NCBI GenBank assembly: GCA_003564925.1
Contig: PXDW01000113.1
Coordinates: 1 to 17,950, forward strand
DNA: 17,950 nucleotides
DNA from: Candidatus Woesearchaeota archaeon
GTDB lineage: Archaea > Nanobdellota > Nanobdellia > Woesearchaeales > PXDW01
Direction of reading: 5' to 3'
In this document: one piece after another, positions 8,617 to 17,950 of the stretch
Numbering within the stretch: position 1 is the stretch's first letter
How the letters are laid out: each line of letters starts with the position of its first letter
Made by a program: the position numbers and the translations under genes
Notes under the pieces: generated by a model
Told to the model about the DNA's origin: nothing
Database searches by the model: none
What the model saw: only the letters and a program-made list of their open reading frames with translations

Positions 8617-10020
8617 ATGAAAGAAAAACTAAAGAAGATAAATGATTATGAATGGCTTCTTCCCAAAGAATCAAGAAAAGGAATGAATACTGATGCATTG
8701 CTGGTTGCTTCTAAGGAAGTTATAGATGCAATGGAAGACGAGGCCATCTCACAATTAACCAATGTTTCTATGCTTCCTGGTGTTATAAACCCGGTTGCAG
8801 GAATGCCGGATATGCATATAGGATATGGGTTACCAATGGGAGCTGTAGGAGTTTTTGATGAAAAAGAAGGAATCATTTCTTCTGGCATGACTGGATTTGA
8901 TATCAATTGCGGCATTAATGTAGTAAGAACTAACTTGAGTCATGATGATGTAAAAGACAAAATGAAAGAGCTTATAGCAGCTTTGTTCAAAAATATTCCT
9001 TGCGGTGTCGGAAGCAAGGGAAAAATAAGATTGGATGAAAAGCAGCTTGATGAAGTTTTAACAAAAGGAGCGAAATGGGCTGTTGACAATGGCTATGGAA
9101 CAAAAGAAGATTTGGAAAACATGGAAGAAAATGGCTGCATGGGAGGGGCAGAACCAAATAAGATTTCAGAAACAGCAAGAAAAAGAGGCAAGCCGCAATT
9201 AGGAACCTTGGGAGCGGGAAACCACTTTTTGGAGATACAGAAAATAAGCAATATATACGATGAGGAAGCAGCAAAAAAATGGGGCTTGGAAAAAGGCAAA
9301 ATCCTTATAATGATCCATTCAGGATCAAGAGGGCTGGGCCATCAAATAGCTTCGGATTATTTGAAAATACATGGAGATGCAGCCAAAAAATATAATATAG
9401 ATTTGCCGGATCCGCAACTAGTATGTGCTCCAGCCTCAAGCAAAGAAGGTCAGGATTACCATAAGGCCATGAAATGCGGAGTAAATTATGCTTTCTGCAA
9501 CAGGCTTATAATGACCCAATGGGTAAGGGAAACTTTCGAGCAGGTCTTTAAGAAAGACTGGAAAAGTATGAATATGAAAACTGTATATGGAATTGCCCAC
9601 AATATATGCAAGTTAGAGGAGCACATTGTTGATGGAAAAAAGAAAAAGGTTTATGTTCATAGGAAAGGTGCTACAAGAAGCTTTCCAGGACTTCCTGTAT
9701 TGATAGCCGGCTCAATGGGAACTGCTTCTTATATATTAAAAGGGACTGAGGAAGCTATGAAAAAAACCTTTGGAAGCACATGCCACGGAGCAGGAAGGTC
9801 ATTGTCAAGAAATGCGGCAATAAAAAAATTCTGGGGGGAAAGTATTAAAAAAGAGCTTGCAGAAAAGGGAATAGTATCCCAATCAACAACCCCAAAAGTG
9901 TTGGCTGAAGAAGCTCCGCTTGCTTACAAGGATGTTGAGATTGTTGTAGAAAGTGTTCATAAAGCAGGAATTTCATTAAAAGTTGCAAGAATGATACCTC
10001 TTGGTGTAATAAAAGGCTAG
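8617..10020 (+). CDS. rtcB: RtcB tRNA-splicing/RNA ligase
   Basis: This Mn- and GTP-dependent ligase joins 2',3'-cyclic-phosphate/3'-phosphate and 5'-OH RNA ends, completing tRNA intron removal in archaea. The 467-residue protein keeps the metal and nucleotide residues: Asp95 and Cys98 in GFDINCG, His203 in GAGNHFLE, His234 in MIHSGSRGLGHQ, His328 in GIAHNICKLEEH, the HRKGATRSFPG loop, GSMGTASYIL, and His390 in TCHGAGRSLSR, the expected GMP-accepting His. Numbering up to His234 matches P. horikoshii RtcB. It contains no intein, although RtcB is a common intein host. Its partner archease is two genes upstream. It converges with the metallophosphoesterase gene. Confidence 0.95.
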   Translation: MKEKLKKINDYEWLLPKESRKGMNTDALLVASKEVIDAMEDEAISQLTNVSMLPGVINPVAGMPDMHIGYGLPMGAVGVFDEKEGIISSGMTGFDINCGINVVRTNLSHDDVKDKMKELIAALFKNIPCGVGSKGKIRLDEKQLDEVLTKGAKWAVDNGYGTKEDLENMEENGCMGGAEPNKISETARKRGKPQLGTLGAGNHFLEIQKISNIYDEEAAKKWGLEKGKILIMIHSGSRGLGHQIASDYLKIHGDAAKKYNIDLPDPQLVCAPASSKEGQDYHKAMKCGVNYAFCNRLIMTQWVRETFEQVFKKDWKSMNMKTVYGIAHNICKLEEHIVDGKKKKVYVHRKGATRSFPGLPVLIAGSMGTASYILKGTEEAMKKTFGSTCHGAGRSLSRNAAIKKFWGESIKKELAEKGIVSQSTTPKVLAEEAPLAYKDVEIVVESVHKAGISLKVARMIPLGVIKG

Positions 10021-10046
10021 CTTTTTAGTTTTAAATCTCTATAGTT

Positions 10047-10661
10047 TTAAACCTCTATAATCTTTCCTTTTTTTCCAACATTTATAATTTTTGTTTTTCC
10101 AATCATCTCTTCTATGCCCTCTGCCTCATGGACATGGCTGCATAATAATATATTCGGCTTAAATTTTTCAACAGCTTTTTTTACCCCTGAGCTGCCTTTG
10201 AAAAAATCAGTGAATTTTTCCATCTTTGTCTCTGATGGATGCACATGCGTAACCATTATTTTTTTCTTCATATCTTTTAGTATGTCGTTGCCTTTCTTTA
10301 GGATATCATATATTTCGTTTTCTTTCAAACTATGGAGACCTATATTTGCCCCTCCGGCCCCAAATAATCCAACATCCCCAAACTTTATTGAATAGCCGTG
10401 AAGATTTGTTGCGCCGTAAAGCTCTGCAAGAAAATCAGCTGTAGCTACGCTTTCATGATTGCCAGGTATCAAAATAACTTTCTTATTCTTTTTTATGAAA
10501 GGTCCGATAAGATTTTTTGTACTCTTCTCTGCAAAAGTTATGTCTCCGCATAGTATTACTAAATCAACATTTTCCTTTTCAGCCTTATTAGCAAGTTTTT
10601 TAGCTAAGCCTGTATCTCCGTGTATGTCTCCGCTTGCAAGAATCCTCAGTTTTTTGCTCAT
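10047..10661 (-). CDS. Calcineurin-like metallophosphoesterase (COG2129/ICC type)
   Basis: This 204-aa cytosolic phosphoesterase has the complete dinuclear metal set: GDIHGD, CGDITFAEKS, PGNHES, THVHPSE and CSHVHEAEGI. The order and spacing fit the compact archaeal ICC-like phosphoesterases. The substrate is not deducible. ATG 10661 overlaps the TGA of the upstream YrdC/Sua5 gene by 4 nt (ATGA), so it is the second gene of a coupled operon. Around its stop, a 16-bp segment is tandemly duplicated (10027-10042 and 10043-10058, one mismatch), so the last codons are echoed just beyond the terminator codon. Confidence 0.85.
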   Translation of the reverse strand: MSKKLRILASGDIHGDTGLAKKLANKAEKENVDLVILCGDITFAEKSTKNLIGPFIKKNKKVILIPGNHESVATADFLAELYGATNLHGYSIKFGDVGLFGAGGANIGLHSLKENEIYDILKKGNDILKDMKKKIMVTHVHPSETKMEKFTDFFKGSSGVKKAVEKFKPNILLCSHVHEAEGIEEMIGKTKIINVGKKGKIIEV

Positions 10662-11230
10662 TTTCTTTTTGTTCTTTTTATTTTAATCCTTGTAATATCA
10701 ATCAATTCAGATGGCCTACCTTTTTTCTCGCCTTCATATATAATATATTCTGTTTTTGATTTTATTTTTTCATCAAGATCTTCTAAAGAAGTCATAAAAT
10801 TTCCTCCTGTTACATTTGCTGAAGTAGTTACAATAGGCATATTAAGATCTGATACAACATCTGTAAACCAATGCTTAGGAATCCTTATTCCTAGGGTTGG
10901 CATTGAATTGTTTACATTTTCAGCGATAGCATTTCTATTTTTTAATTTCAATATTAAGGTGTATGGCCCTGGGAGTTTTTCAATCCATTTTGAAGCCTGT
11001 CTTGAGACATTACAGTTTTTATATATCCATGCTTTTGAAGGGGCTATAACAGAAAAAGGCTGGTCCTTTCTTTCTTTTATATCTCTTAATCTTGCAACAA
11101 GGTCTTCCCTTAATGCATTGCATCCGAGACCATAAATTGTATCTGTAGGATAAATAAATATTGAGTTTTCAAGCATATTCAATACTCTTTCTTTATTCAA
11201 ATCAATTTCTTCTTTTATAAATAGTCTCAT
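10658..11230 (-). CDS. YrdC/Sua5-type threonylcarbamoyl-AMP synthase
   Basis: This enzyme makes threonylcarbamoyl-AMP from threonine, bicarbonate and ATP for t6A modification of tRNAs decoding ANN codons. The 190-aa protein shows YPTDTIYGLGCNA, IKERKDQPFSVI, LPGPYTLILK, LGIRIPKHW and VTTSANVTGG, the YrdC-domain signature blocks. It lacks the extra C-terminal Sua5 domain, so it is the short YrdC form. The C-terminus is basic (RIKIKRTKRK). ATG 11230 lies 26 nt after a TATA box (11253-11260), supporting a leaderless start. The KEOPS partners needed to complete t6A synthesis are not in the window. Confidence 0.9.
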   Translation of the reverse strand: MRLFIKEEIDLNKERVLNMLENSIFIYPTDTIYGLGCNALREDLVARLRDIKERKDQPFSVIAPSKAWIYKNCNVSRQASKWIEKLPGPYTLILKLKNRNAIAENVNNSMPTLGIRIPKHWFTDVVSDLNMPIVTTSANVTGGNFMTSLEDLDEKIKSKTEYIIYEGEKKGRPSELIDITRIKIKRTKRK

Positions 11231-11252
11231 AGAACTAAGTAATAGAAATAAC

Positions 11253-11260
11253 TTTATATA
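11253..11260 (-). promoter_or_regulatory. TATA box of the YrdC/Sua5-metallophosphoesterase operon
   Basis: Read on the minus strand this is TATATAAA, centred 26-27 nt before ATG 11230. It lies just beyond the stop of the 39-aa small ORF. Confidence 0.6.
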
Positions 11261-11281
11261 TATTATGTTTTAAGGCGAAAA

Positions 11282-11401
11282 TTAAAGATTCTTTAAATTA
11301 TCTTTTCTTATTCTCTGCTGCCAAAGAAATAATTGTAAAAAATCAATCTTTGCCTTGTATTCTTCCCATACCATAAATTCTTTTCTAAATAATCTCAGCA
11401 T
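11282..11401 (-). CDS. Small ORF B, 39 aa, SD-led
   Basis: This ORF is shorter than usual gene-finding limits. ATG 11401 is preceded at the normal distance by GAGGTG, within an AAAGAGGTGNTAATATG context identical to that of small ORF A. The product begins MLRLFRKEFMVWEEYKAKID and continues as a basic/aromatic, probably helical peptide ending in LKNL. It has no Cys and no clear signal peptide. The start overlaps the ORF A stop by 7 nt (ATGCTGA). The function is unknown. Support is the paired SD motifs, the overlap and the lack of any other gene here. Confidence 0.5.
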   Translation of the reverse strand: MLRLFRKEFMVWEEYKAKIDFLQLFLWQQRIRKDNLKNL

Positions 11402-11475
11402 ATTAGCACCTCTTTTGTATTCTTCCTTATTTGCTCAAAAAACAAACTTTCAATTGCCTTGTTGCTTAAATCCAT
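11395..11475 (-). CDS. Small ORF A, 26 aa, SD-led, overlapping ORF B
   Basis: ATG 11475 is preceded by GAGGTG (cacctc at 11481-11486 on the plus strand). The peptide begins MDLSNKAIESLFFEQIRK and ends in Cys. Its final codons lie inside the SD of ORF B, so translation of A should open or feed initiation at B, as in leader-peptide or coupled pairs. It is preceded by a leader with a hairpin (11511-11546) and a TATA box at about 11597-11604. It could be a regulatory uORF or a real small protein; the sequence cannot decide. Confidence 0.45.
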   Translation of the reverse strand: MDLSNKAIESLFFEQIRKNTKEVLIC

Positions 11476-11502
11476 ATTAACACCTCTTTATTAATTTTTT
11501 AA

Positions 11503-11546
11503 AATAAAAAAAAGGCAGGAACTTTTTTTAGAATTCTCCTGCCTTT
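11503..11546 (-). terminator. Hairpin plus T-tract (attenuator or terminator)
   Basis: Positions 11537-11546 and 11511-11520 are perfectly complementary (arms AAAGGCAGGA and TCCTGCCTTT, loop 16 nt). On the minus strand the second arm runs into a stretch of T (down to about 11503), the shape of an intrinsic terminator. It is about 200 nt past the orc1/cdc6 stop and about 30 nt before small ORF A. It may therefore end the orc1 transcript, act as an attenuator in the small-ORF leader, or form the 3' end of a short RNA of about 70 nt from the TATA at 11597. Confidence 0.5.
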
Positions 11547-11596
11547 GGCCCAAAAAACATCACGGGGAATGATATCTATAATGATGAAATTAATGC

Positions 11597-11608
11597 TTTA
11601 TATACCCC
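11597..11608 (-). promoter_or_regulatory. Strong TATA box of the small-ORF A/B unit
   Basis: On the minus strand this reads GGGGTATATAAA. It combines a good TATA box with a G-rich flank upstream where the archaeal BRE normally lies. The expected start is near 11576, giving a leader of about 100 nt containing the hairpin before ORF A. Confidence 0.55.
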
Positions 11609-11616
11609 ACGCAAGA

Positions 11617-11670
11617 ATGTCCAGTGCATATAAAATAAAAAAAAGACGATAGAACTATGTCCAGTGCATA
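11617..11670 (+). repeat. Two 14-bp direct repeats, possible origin recognition boxes beside orc1/cdc6
   Basis: ATGTCCAGTGCATA occurs at 11617-11630 and again, identically, at 11657-11670, exactly 40 bp apart in the same orientation and separated by A-rich DNA. The TCCAGTG core matches the core of archaeal origin recognition boxes (consensus around TTCCAGTGGAAAC), although the downstream bases differ. The repeats are 74 bp beyond the orc1/cdc6 stop, and 11671-11743 is almost pure A/T, as for a duplex unwinding element. They could instead be operators for the small-ORF promoter immediately next to them. Confidence 0.5.
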
Positions 11671-11743
11671 AACTAATTTTTTATTATTTTATTATAAGAC
11701 TTTCATATATTTTCTTAACAAATTTTTTATATTTAAATCTTTT

Positions 11744-12811
11744 CTAGAAATCTGTAAGCTTTTTTTCCTGGTAGGAAACCATTGTTGTTGTTCCTTCTTT
11801 TCCGCCAAGAACTTTTGATGTTGATATAAACTTGTTTTCTTCAAGCTTTTTTATTTTTCTTTGGAATGTCTTATAAACTCCTTTGCCTTTATTCTCGTGA
11901 TATATCTTGTAAAGCTCACCTATCTTTTTTCCGGAGTTGTTTTTTATAATTCCTAAAATCATCTGCTCTTCATCATCCAGCTCTTCTTTTTTCTTTATCT
12001 TAAATTCATCAAGTTTTGAGATAGCTTTTTGGACATCAATTTTTGTTATTGTTTTTGAAGACCTTTCTTCAGCTATATTTCCAGCTTCTTTAAGTATGTA
12101 AAGGCCTGATCTAATGTCTCCAATATCAGCTGTTTTTTCTGCTGCAAAATTAAAACCAGTTTCCTCCCATACCCCATCAACAAAAGCGTATTTTAGCCTT
12201 TGATTCAATATTCCTTTAATCTCTTCTGCATTATATTTTCTGAACTCAAGAAATTCAAGAGCGAGCCTTGACCTTATCCTATCATCTAGATCAATAACCC
12301 AGTCCTTGAAGTTTGTTACGAGCAGAATAGTTTTTCTGTAAATGTTTTCAATAAGAAAATAAATAAAGTCAAAGTCTTCAACTTTATCAGCTTCGTCAAA
12401 GCAAAAAACAGCAGACTTCTTATTAAGAATCTTCTTTACAACAGCCAAGAGCTCATTTGTTTTTTTATTTTGGGTAAACCTATATCCCAGACTTTCACAG
12501 ATTTCAATTATTATCTTATATGTTGTGTTTTTTTGCCAGCAGTTAATATATATCGGGTATATTTCATCTGTCTCTTCTTCAAGCTCTTTAAAAAGATGTT
12601 TTACAGCTACTGTCTTTCCAACACCAGGAGAGCCATGTATAAGCAAGTTTTTGCCGTTTCTTTCATGCAGAAGAGGTTTTATGCAGGAAGCTATATATCT
12701 TTGCTCATTTTCTCTATAAGGAACTATCTTTGGTATGTAATCATAGTCTAATGCAACACTATCTTTAAACAAAGACTCAGAATCCCTAAGCATATCTTTA
12801 AATAATGACAT
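11744..12811 (-). CDS. cdc6: Orc1/Cdc6 replication initiator ATPase
   Basis: This AAA+ protein binds origin DNA and loads MCM in archaea. It is 355 aa, somewhat short for the family (about 380-420). Visible are Walker A HGSPGVGKT (residues 59-67), Walker B AVFCFDEAD (134-142), the sensor 1 region LLVTNFKDWV, the box VII-like DDRIRSRL, and sensor 2-like GDIRSGLYIL. The C-terminal winged helix (about 275-355) includes the KTFQRKIKKLEENKFI helix and the GGKEGTTTMVSY wing. ATG 12811 lies 26 nt after a TATA box (12834-12841). Adjacent repeats on the 3' side suggest that an origin is close by. Confidence 0.92.
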   Translation of the reverse strand: MSLFKDMLRDSESLFKDSVALDYDYIPKIVPYRENEQRYIASCIKPLLHERNGKNLLIHGSPGVGKTVAVKHLFKELEEETDEIYPIYINCWQKNTTYKIIIEICESLGYRFTQNKKTNELLAVVKKILNKKSAVFCFDEADKVEDFDFIYFLIENIYRKTILLVTNFKDWVIDLDDRIRSRLALEFLEFRKYNAEEIKGILNQRLKYAFVDGVWEETGFNFAAEKTADIGDIRSGLYILKEAGNIAEERSSKTITKIDVQKAISKLDEFKIKKKEELDDEEQMILGIIKNNSGKKIGELYKIYHENKGKGVYKTFQRKIKKLEENKFISTSKVLGGKEGTTTMVSYQEKKLTDF

Positions 12812-12833
12812 AAAAAAAAGTAATTAAAAACCG

Positions 12834-12841
12834 TTTAAATA
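12834..12841 (-). promoter_or_regulatory. TATA box of orc1/cdc6
   Basis: The minus-strand TATTTAAA is centred 26 nt before ATG 12811, consistent with a leaderless message. It lies only 8 bp past the stop of the 15-codon MGCC ORF. Confidence 0.55.
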
Positions 12842-12848
12842 GTTTTTC

Positions 12849-12896
12849 TTATTTTTTCTTCTTTTTTGTTGTTTTTGAACTTCCGCAGCAACCCAC
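12849..12896 (-). CDS. 15-aa micro-ORF MGCCGSSKTTKKKKK with near-perfect SD
   Basis: A GTG at 12896 opens a 15-codon frame ending in TAA. It is preceded by AGGAGGTGAT (12901-12910 on the plus strand), an almost complete anti-SD match and the best in the window, at a normal distance. The peptide has a vicinal Cys pair directly after Met-Gly and a Lys-rich tail, so metal or cofactor binding, membrane attachment or nucleic acid contact are all conceivable. An overlapping TTG-started 24-aa frame is less well placed. Function unknown. Confidence 0.5.
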   Translation of the reverse strand: MGCCGSSKTTKKKKK

Positions 12897-12938
12897 AATA
12901 ATCACCTCCTGTATGTAATAATCCAGATATCTTGTTTG

Positions 12939-12999
12939 TTTATATAATTTATTGTTTATTATTGTTTATATAATTTTATTATCATTATTTATATAATTT
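12939..12999 (-). promoter_or_regulatory. Three tandem TATA elements upstream of the micro-ORF
   Basis: The 12-mer TTTATATAATTT occurs at 12939-12950, 12965-12976 and 12988-12999 (spacings 26 and 23 bp). On the minus strand each is a TATA box. The one nearest the micro-ORF predicts a start near 12918 and a leader of about 22 nt containing the SD. The array begins exactly at the stop codon of the zinc-ribbon gene. Confidence 0.5.
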
Positions 13000-13304
13000 T
13001 ATTTCAGCTTTGTTCCGCAGTTCTGGCAGTAATTTGCGCTAGAGTAATGCCTAAGCCCGCATTTTGAGCATGAGACAACATTATCTGGCTGTTGTTGGTT
13101 ATTGTTATATCTTTTATACTCGTTCTTTGGCTCTATTTTTGAAGATCCAAGCAGTTTTTTAGTCAATGAATTTTTAGCTATTTTGATTATTCCCCAAAGT
13201 ATAAATCCTGCTCCTGTATAAAAGAATAGATCCATACCTGCCCTTTTAGAAACAAGACTAACTATAACACCTACAACAATGAATATCATGCCGGGTATTT
13301 CCAT
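12999..13304 (-). CDS. Two-helix membrane protein with C-terminal zinc ribbon
   Basis: This 101-aa protein has two hydrophobic segments (about residues 4-19 and 25-42), a polar Asn/Gln linker, and a C-terminal zinc-ribbon CSKCGLRHYSSANYCQNCGTKL with four Cys as two CxxC pairs. Such small zinc-ribbon membrane proteins are common in archaea and have no assigned role. The ATG is 1 nt after the serS stop, and GAGGT within the end of serS provides an SD, so it is co-transcribed with seryl-tRNA synthetase. Confidence 0.75.
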   Translation of the reverse strand: MEIPGMIFIVVGVIVSLVSKRAGMDLFFYTGAGFILWGIIKIAKNSLTKKLLGSSKIEPKNEYKRYNNNQQQPDNVVSCSKCGLRHYSSANYCQNCGTKLK

Positions 13305-16300
13305 CTTACCTCTTTTTTGGTTTTGGCTTTATTAACTTCTTTCCGCCCATATACTTCTGCAAAACAGCAGGTATCTTGACAGAACCGTCTTTTTGCTGGT
13401 AATTTTCTAAAATTGCTGCAAGGGCCCTTCCTGTTGCTATCTCTGTGCTGTTCAATGTATACACTATTTTTCTTTCATTAGAGTCATCATATTTTATATT
13501 AAGCCTTCTCGCCTGGTAATCTGTGCAGTTGCTGCATGAAACAACTTCCCTGTAAGTGTTCTGTACAGGAAACCAAACTTCAATATCATACTTTTTAGCT
13601 GCTACAGTACCTATATCTCCCGTGCATATGTTAACTATCCTGTAATGCAGTTTTAGCTTTTTAAAAATATCTTCAGCGTTCTTAAGAAGCTCTTCATGAA
13701 TTTTCCATGAGTCTTCTTCTTTGCAAAAAACAAACTGTTCAATCTTGTTGAATTGATGAACTCTGAAGATTCCTTTTGTGTCTTTTCCATGCGCTCCTGC
13801 TTCCTTTCTGAAACATGCTGATATTCCCGCGTATTTCAATGGCAGGCTTTTTATATCGATTATTTCGTTCATGTGCATGGCTGCTATCGGATGCTCGCTT
13901 GTAGCAATCAAGTATAAATCTTCATTTTCTATCTTATAAAGAACATCTTTAAAATCTCCTAAATCTGTTACACCTTCGTAAGGCTTTTTTCTTATCATAA
14001 AAGGCGGCTCTATAGGAACAAATCCTTTTTCAATAAGCATCTCCAAAGCTATTTGCTTTAAAGCTAAGTCCATCATAACCAATTCATTTTTTGCATAGTA
14101 AAATCTTGCTCCCGAAACTTTTGCAGCCCTTTCTAAATCAACCAGATCTAAATCCTCAACAAGATCTACATGGCTCTTTAGCTTGAAATCAAAGCTAGGC
14201 TTTTCACCCTCTTTTTTTATTATCTTATTTTCTTCTTCTGATGCTCCTATCGGAACTGTCTCATGCAATATATTTGGTATTTTCAAAAGCAGCCCATTAA
14301 TCTCAGATTTTAGTTTTTTTGTATTTTCCTCTAGCTGCTCTATTTTTTCTGGCAGAAGCTTGGCAAGCTTTAGCTTATCTCCCAAATTTTTTCCTTGTTT
14401 TTTTAATTCTGCTATTTCTCTTGTAAGTACATTTTTTTGGGCCTTTAGCTTTTCCAAATCCTGAAGATTGCATCTCCATTCATTGTCTTTCTTTACCAAA
14501 AGGTCAAACTTTTTTAAAATTTCAGGACTATCCCTTTTCTCGAGATTTTTTCTTACTTCTTCTGTTTTTTCCCTTATAAGCCTAATGTCAAGCATAGTCA
14601 ATATTGAGAACCCGAATATATTTAAAGGTTTCTAAATTAATTGGAATAATGGTTAACTTTAAAAATAAGCTAGTTTTTTTCTAATTATGGCAGTAAATAT
14701 AAAGGACTTCAATCAATGCAATTCTGATTTGGAGAATCTAATTTCTAAATATCATAACATGGTTTCAGAAAAAAAAATTAATCCAAAATTTTTATTTCCT
14801 TATGGCCCTTCTTTGGACGAATTGCCGATTGATGAAAATGAAAATTTCTTAATTGCTTTAGAGAAAGAATCTATTGTTGGGATTGCAACTTATAAAGAGA
14901 TGAACAATATCGGTTATTCAAAACCGAATCCAAAAAAAAGATTTATAGAAATTACATGTATAGAATCTTTTAAAAAAGGAATCGGAACGTCCTTGATTGA
15001 AAATCTCAAAAGTAAAAAATCTGATGGCCTATTTGGTTATTGTGATAAAGAAGTTACAGGATTTTTTGAAAAAAATAATTTTATAGCAACAAAAGATATT
15101 CCAACCGACCATTTATATATGGTAGTTTATAATGCGCATTAAGTTTATAATGCTTTAGAAATTATATCTTAATCTCTATCTTTTCCCCTTTGTTTACTGC
15201 GTCTACAAGAATTTTTCCAACCTTGCTGGCTTTATTTATTTTCAGAATGTTTTTTTTGCCCACTCTTGATGAAGCTATGTATTGCCCATTGAGGTAGATA
15301 TCAACCTCTTCTCTTGCATAATTCTCAACAAGCATAAACTGCACATATTTTTTTGTGATCTGCGAGCTGAAGCTCAAAATTTCCTTTCTTTCTTCTGTTG
15401 CTCTATTCTCTTCCAAAGGCTCGACATCTATTCTGATTCCCAGCTTTTTTTCAAGCTTGTCGATATTGCTTCCGCTTTTCCCTATAATCCTTGCTATATC
15501 TCTTTCAGGAACAAAGACCTTGCACCTATTATCAGAGATTAATTCAACTTTTGCGTTTGGGGAATATTTCAAAAAGGCTGTCTGCAATGATTCTGATGCT
15601 ATCCTTTTTGCAGGACTGCAAGATGATTTTTCTTCAGAGATTGGGACAACAACAGTCTCTTCGCCATATGAGTATATCTCAAATTCTATTTTTCCTGTAG
15701 AGAAATCAGATACAGTTACAACAGGCCTTGCCAAATCTGCTTCTGTCATGCCTGCAGGTACCTTTACCTGCATGAGAACAGAGTAAACCTTTTCAACCCC
15801 TCCATTTTTTATAAAAATGACTGTGTCAATTATCTGCGGAATAACTCCTAAGTCTATTCTTCCTATAAATCTCTGGATCGCATCTACAGGGTTTGTTGCA
15901 TGGACAACTCCAACCATCCCAACTCCACTAAGCCTTAAGTCCGCGAAAAGCCTGAAATCCTGGGTATTCCTCATTTCATCAAATATTGTGTAATCTGGCC
16001 TGCTCAAAAGGAGAACATCATGAACTTCTTCAGCAGAGCCGTGTGAAATTGCATACTGGGTTACATTTTCAGGCAAAGCAAGGTCTCTGGGAGCCTCAAC
16101 TGTCTTAACAATCTTTTTCTGCGAAGCATAATGTTCAGCAAGAGCCTGGGCAAATGTTGATTTTCCATGGCCTGGAGCCCCAGATATTAATATTCCTTCT
16201 GCCTGCTCTTTTATCCTTTTGTCTAGTTTTTCAGCAAGCTTATAATCTTTCAGCTTAAGCTTTTTTACAGGCCTAACAGCTGTAATTTCATACCCATCTG

Positions 16301-17950
16301 CAAAAGGTGGCCTGGTAATTACTATTCTATAGTTTCCCAGCTGAACAATTGTAGAGCCCCTTCTTTCAAGCTCAATAAAACCATCTTGCCTTATGCTTGT
16401 TTCTTCTATTATTTCTTTTGATATCTCTCTGACTTCTTCCCTGGTCATTTCATTTTTACAAACTTCTTCAAATTTCCATTTTCCTGGAACCCCTTTCTTT
16501 GCAAATACTTTCACTCCTTCCATAATATGTACACTCATTGTATTTTTATCAAAAAATTTTTCAAGCTTAAGCTTTTTTTATGTAATATCTATATCAATAA
16601 ATATAATATCTATTCCCTTTGCTTCCGCAACAAGACCTTGAACCTTATCAGCTGTCATAAGGACCGCTTTTTCTTCTGAAGCTAGGCATCTTATCAAAGA
16701 ATCAATCTCTCCAGATTTTGCATATTTTATTTCAAAATCTTTGGGTCGAGAGCCTTTGAATGAAAGCTTAAATTTCTTCTTTTTCTCTAGCTCTTTTAGT
16801 TTTTTTATTTCCTCTAATCCCAAATAGCCTGTTTCCCTGCCTTTATTGGCCTGCGATTCAAGCTCTGCAAGAACAGCCTCATGAATAATAAGCTCTTTAA
16901 ACTTTAACTCTTTTTTTTCAAATTTTTTTGTTATTATGCCTTCAATTATTACAGAAGTATCAGGAACTATTTTGGTTATTGTTTTCATATAAATTTAGAA
17001 AAAAGGCAGATATATAAATTTAACTGAATAAATTATTTATCTTATGGCTTATCTGGTTTAAGAAAATCATAATTTTTTGAATAAAGCTCGGCTCATTAAG
17101 CATTATAATCACTTTATCTTCTGTTTTATAGGTATCTATATGGTCATTATATCTTACTAATATTCTTATTATATTGCTGTTCAGCTTTAAGTCTGAACCC
17201 TTAATCCTAAATTTGTATAATCTGGTAGAATCTAGTTCGTCCAGTGACCATTTCTGCTCTATAGAATTTATAACCATTATTATTTCAACATTTTTTGGGA
17301 TTGCAAATGAATCTTTTTCAATCTCAAACTCAACAAAAAAACTTTCCTCAAAATCAACTTTTTCAGGGCTTTTTATATTTTTTATAAGTATAGAGGGTTT
17401 GTCTAGAGCCAAAACATTTAATTTATATGACCTCGAAATATCATCATTTTTTGCAACTACCAGGAAAGTGTTATGCCCTTCTTTATCAAAATTTTTTTGA
17501 AAGATAATATGCTTTTCTTGCATTATTGGCAGATCTATGATTGAGCATTGATTTTCAAGACAGACTTCAATATTCTTAAGGTTTAAGTTGCCGTTATTTT
17601 TTATACTGCAATTTATCTCCAGGGTTTGGTTAAGGTGAATCTTATCTTCTGATTCACATCTTAAATTTATATTGCTTGAGTAAACCTTCTCAGATTCTTC
17701 CTGCCTCTGATCAAGTATATCGTTTATATCTTCCTTTCCAAAAATTGACTTAGCATAAGAAGACTTAAACTCAAGCTTATAGGTTTGGTTTCTTATTGTT
17801 GATATCACCAATGGAAAAGTATAAACAGAGTTTCTATCAAAATCATCTGGTATTTTTATTTTCCAAAAAACTTTTCTGGATGATTGCGGACCTATTGATA
17901 TAAACTGCCTTTTATCGCTTATTATATTTACCTATAAAAGGCAGTTTATA

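Overview
The window looks like a complete short contig from an AT-rich DPANN-type archaeon (Woesearchaeota/Pacearchaeota-like; that rank is inference). Archaeal signs are an Orc1/Cdc6 initiator, an archease and an RtcB RNA ligase, a COG2108 radical SAM protein, an archaeal UMP kinase, a PIN-ATPase-KH protein, class III (prepilin-like) signal peptides, and TATA boxes centred about 26 nt upstream of start codons. Most genes that head a transcription unit appear leaderless. Strong Shine-Dalgarno (SD) motifs are reserved for a few small genes. Both ends cut genes: a RelE-like toxin on the left and a large surface protein on the right.

Layout. 1-583 (minus): a winged-helix/RelE-like toxin-antitoxin-type pair. 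756-3483 (plus): a TatD nuclease, a radical SAM protein whose frame is broken by TGA at codon 27, and UMP kinase. 3516-8556 (plus): a glycosylation-sequon-rich anchored protein overlapping a pilin-like protein, a small acidic SD-led protein, a DUF2391-type membrane protein, archease, and a 681-aa surface protein with a C-terminal 3D (MltA/RlpA-like) domain. 8617-10020: RtcB. 10047-11230 (minus): YrdC/Sua5 overlapping a metallophosphoesterase. 11231-11743: no large gene, but two tiny overlapping SD-led ORFs, a leader hairpin with a T-tract, a strong TATA box and a 14-bp direct repeat resembling an origin recognition box. 11744-12811: Orc1/Cdc6. 12849-12896: a 15-codon ORF with a near-perfect SD behind three tandem TATA elements. 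12999-14595 (minus): seryl-tRNA synthetase and a zinc-ribbon membrane protein. 14687-15142 (plus): a GNAT acetyltransferase. 15162-16988 (minus): a PIN-ATPase-KH protein split in frame by one TAA codon. 17020 to the right edge: a beta-rich surface protein, cut by a fold-back repeat at the contig end.

Most of the content is RNA metabolism and translation (RtcB, archease, t6A synthesis, SerRS, PIN/KH), replication initiation, and cell-surface proteins. The points most worth following up are the murein-hydrolase-like 3D domain in an archaeal surface protein, the tiny SD-led ORFs around orc1/cdc6, the putative origin repeat, and the two in-frame stops in otherwise intact conserved genes. No tRNA, rRNA, CRISPR array or insertion sequence was recognised.
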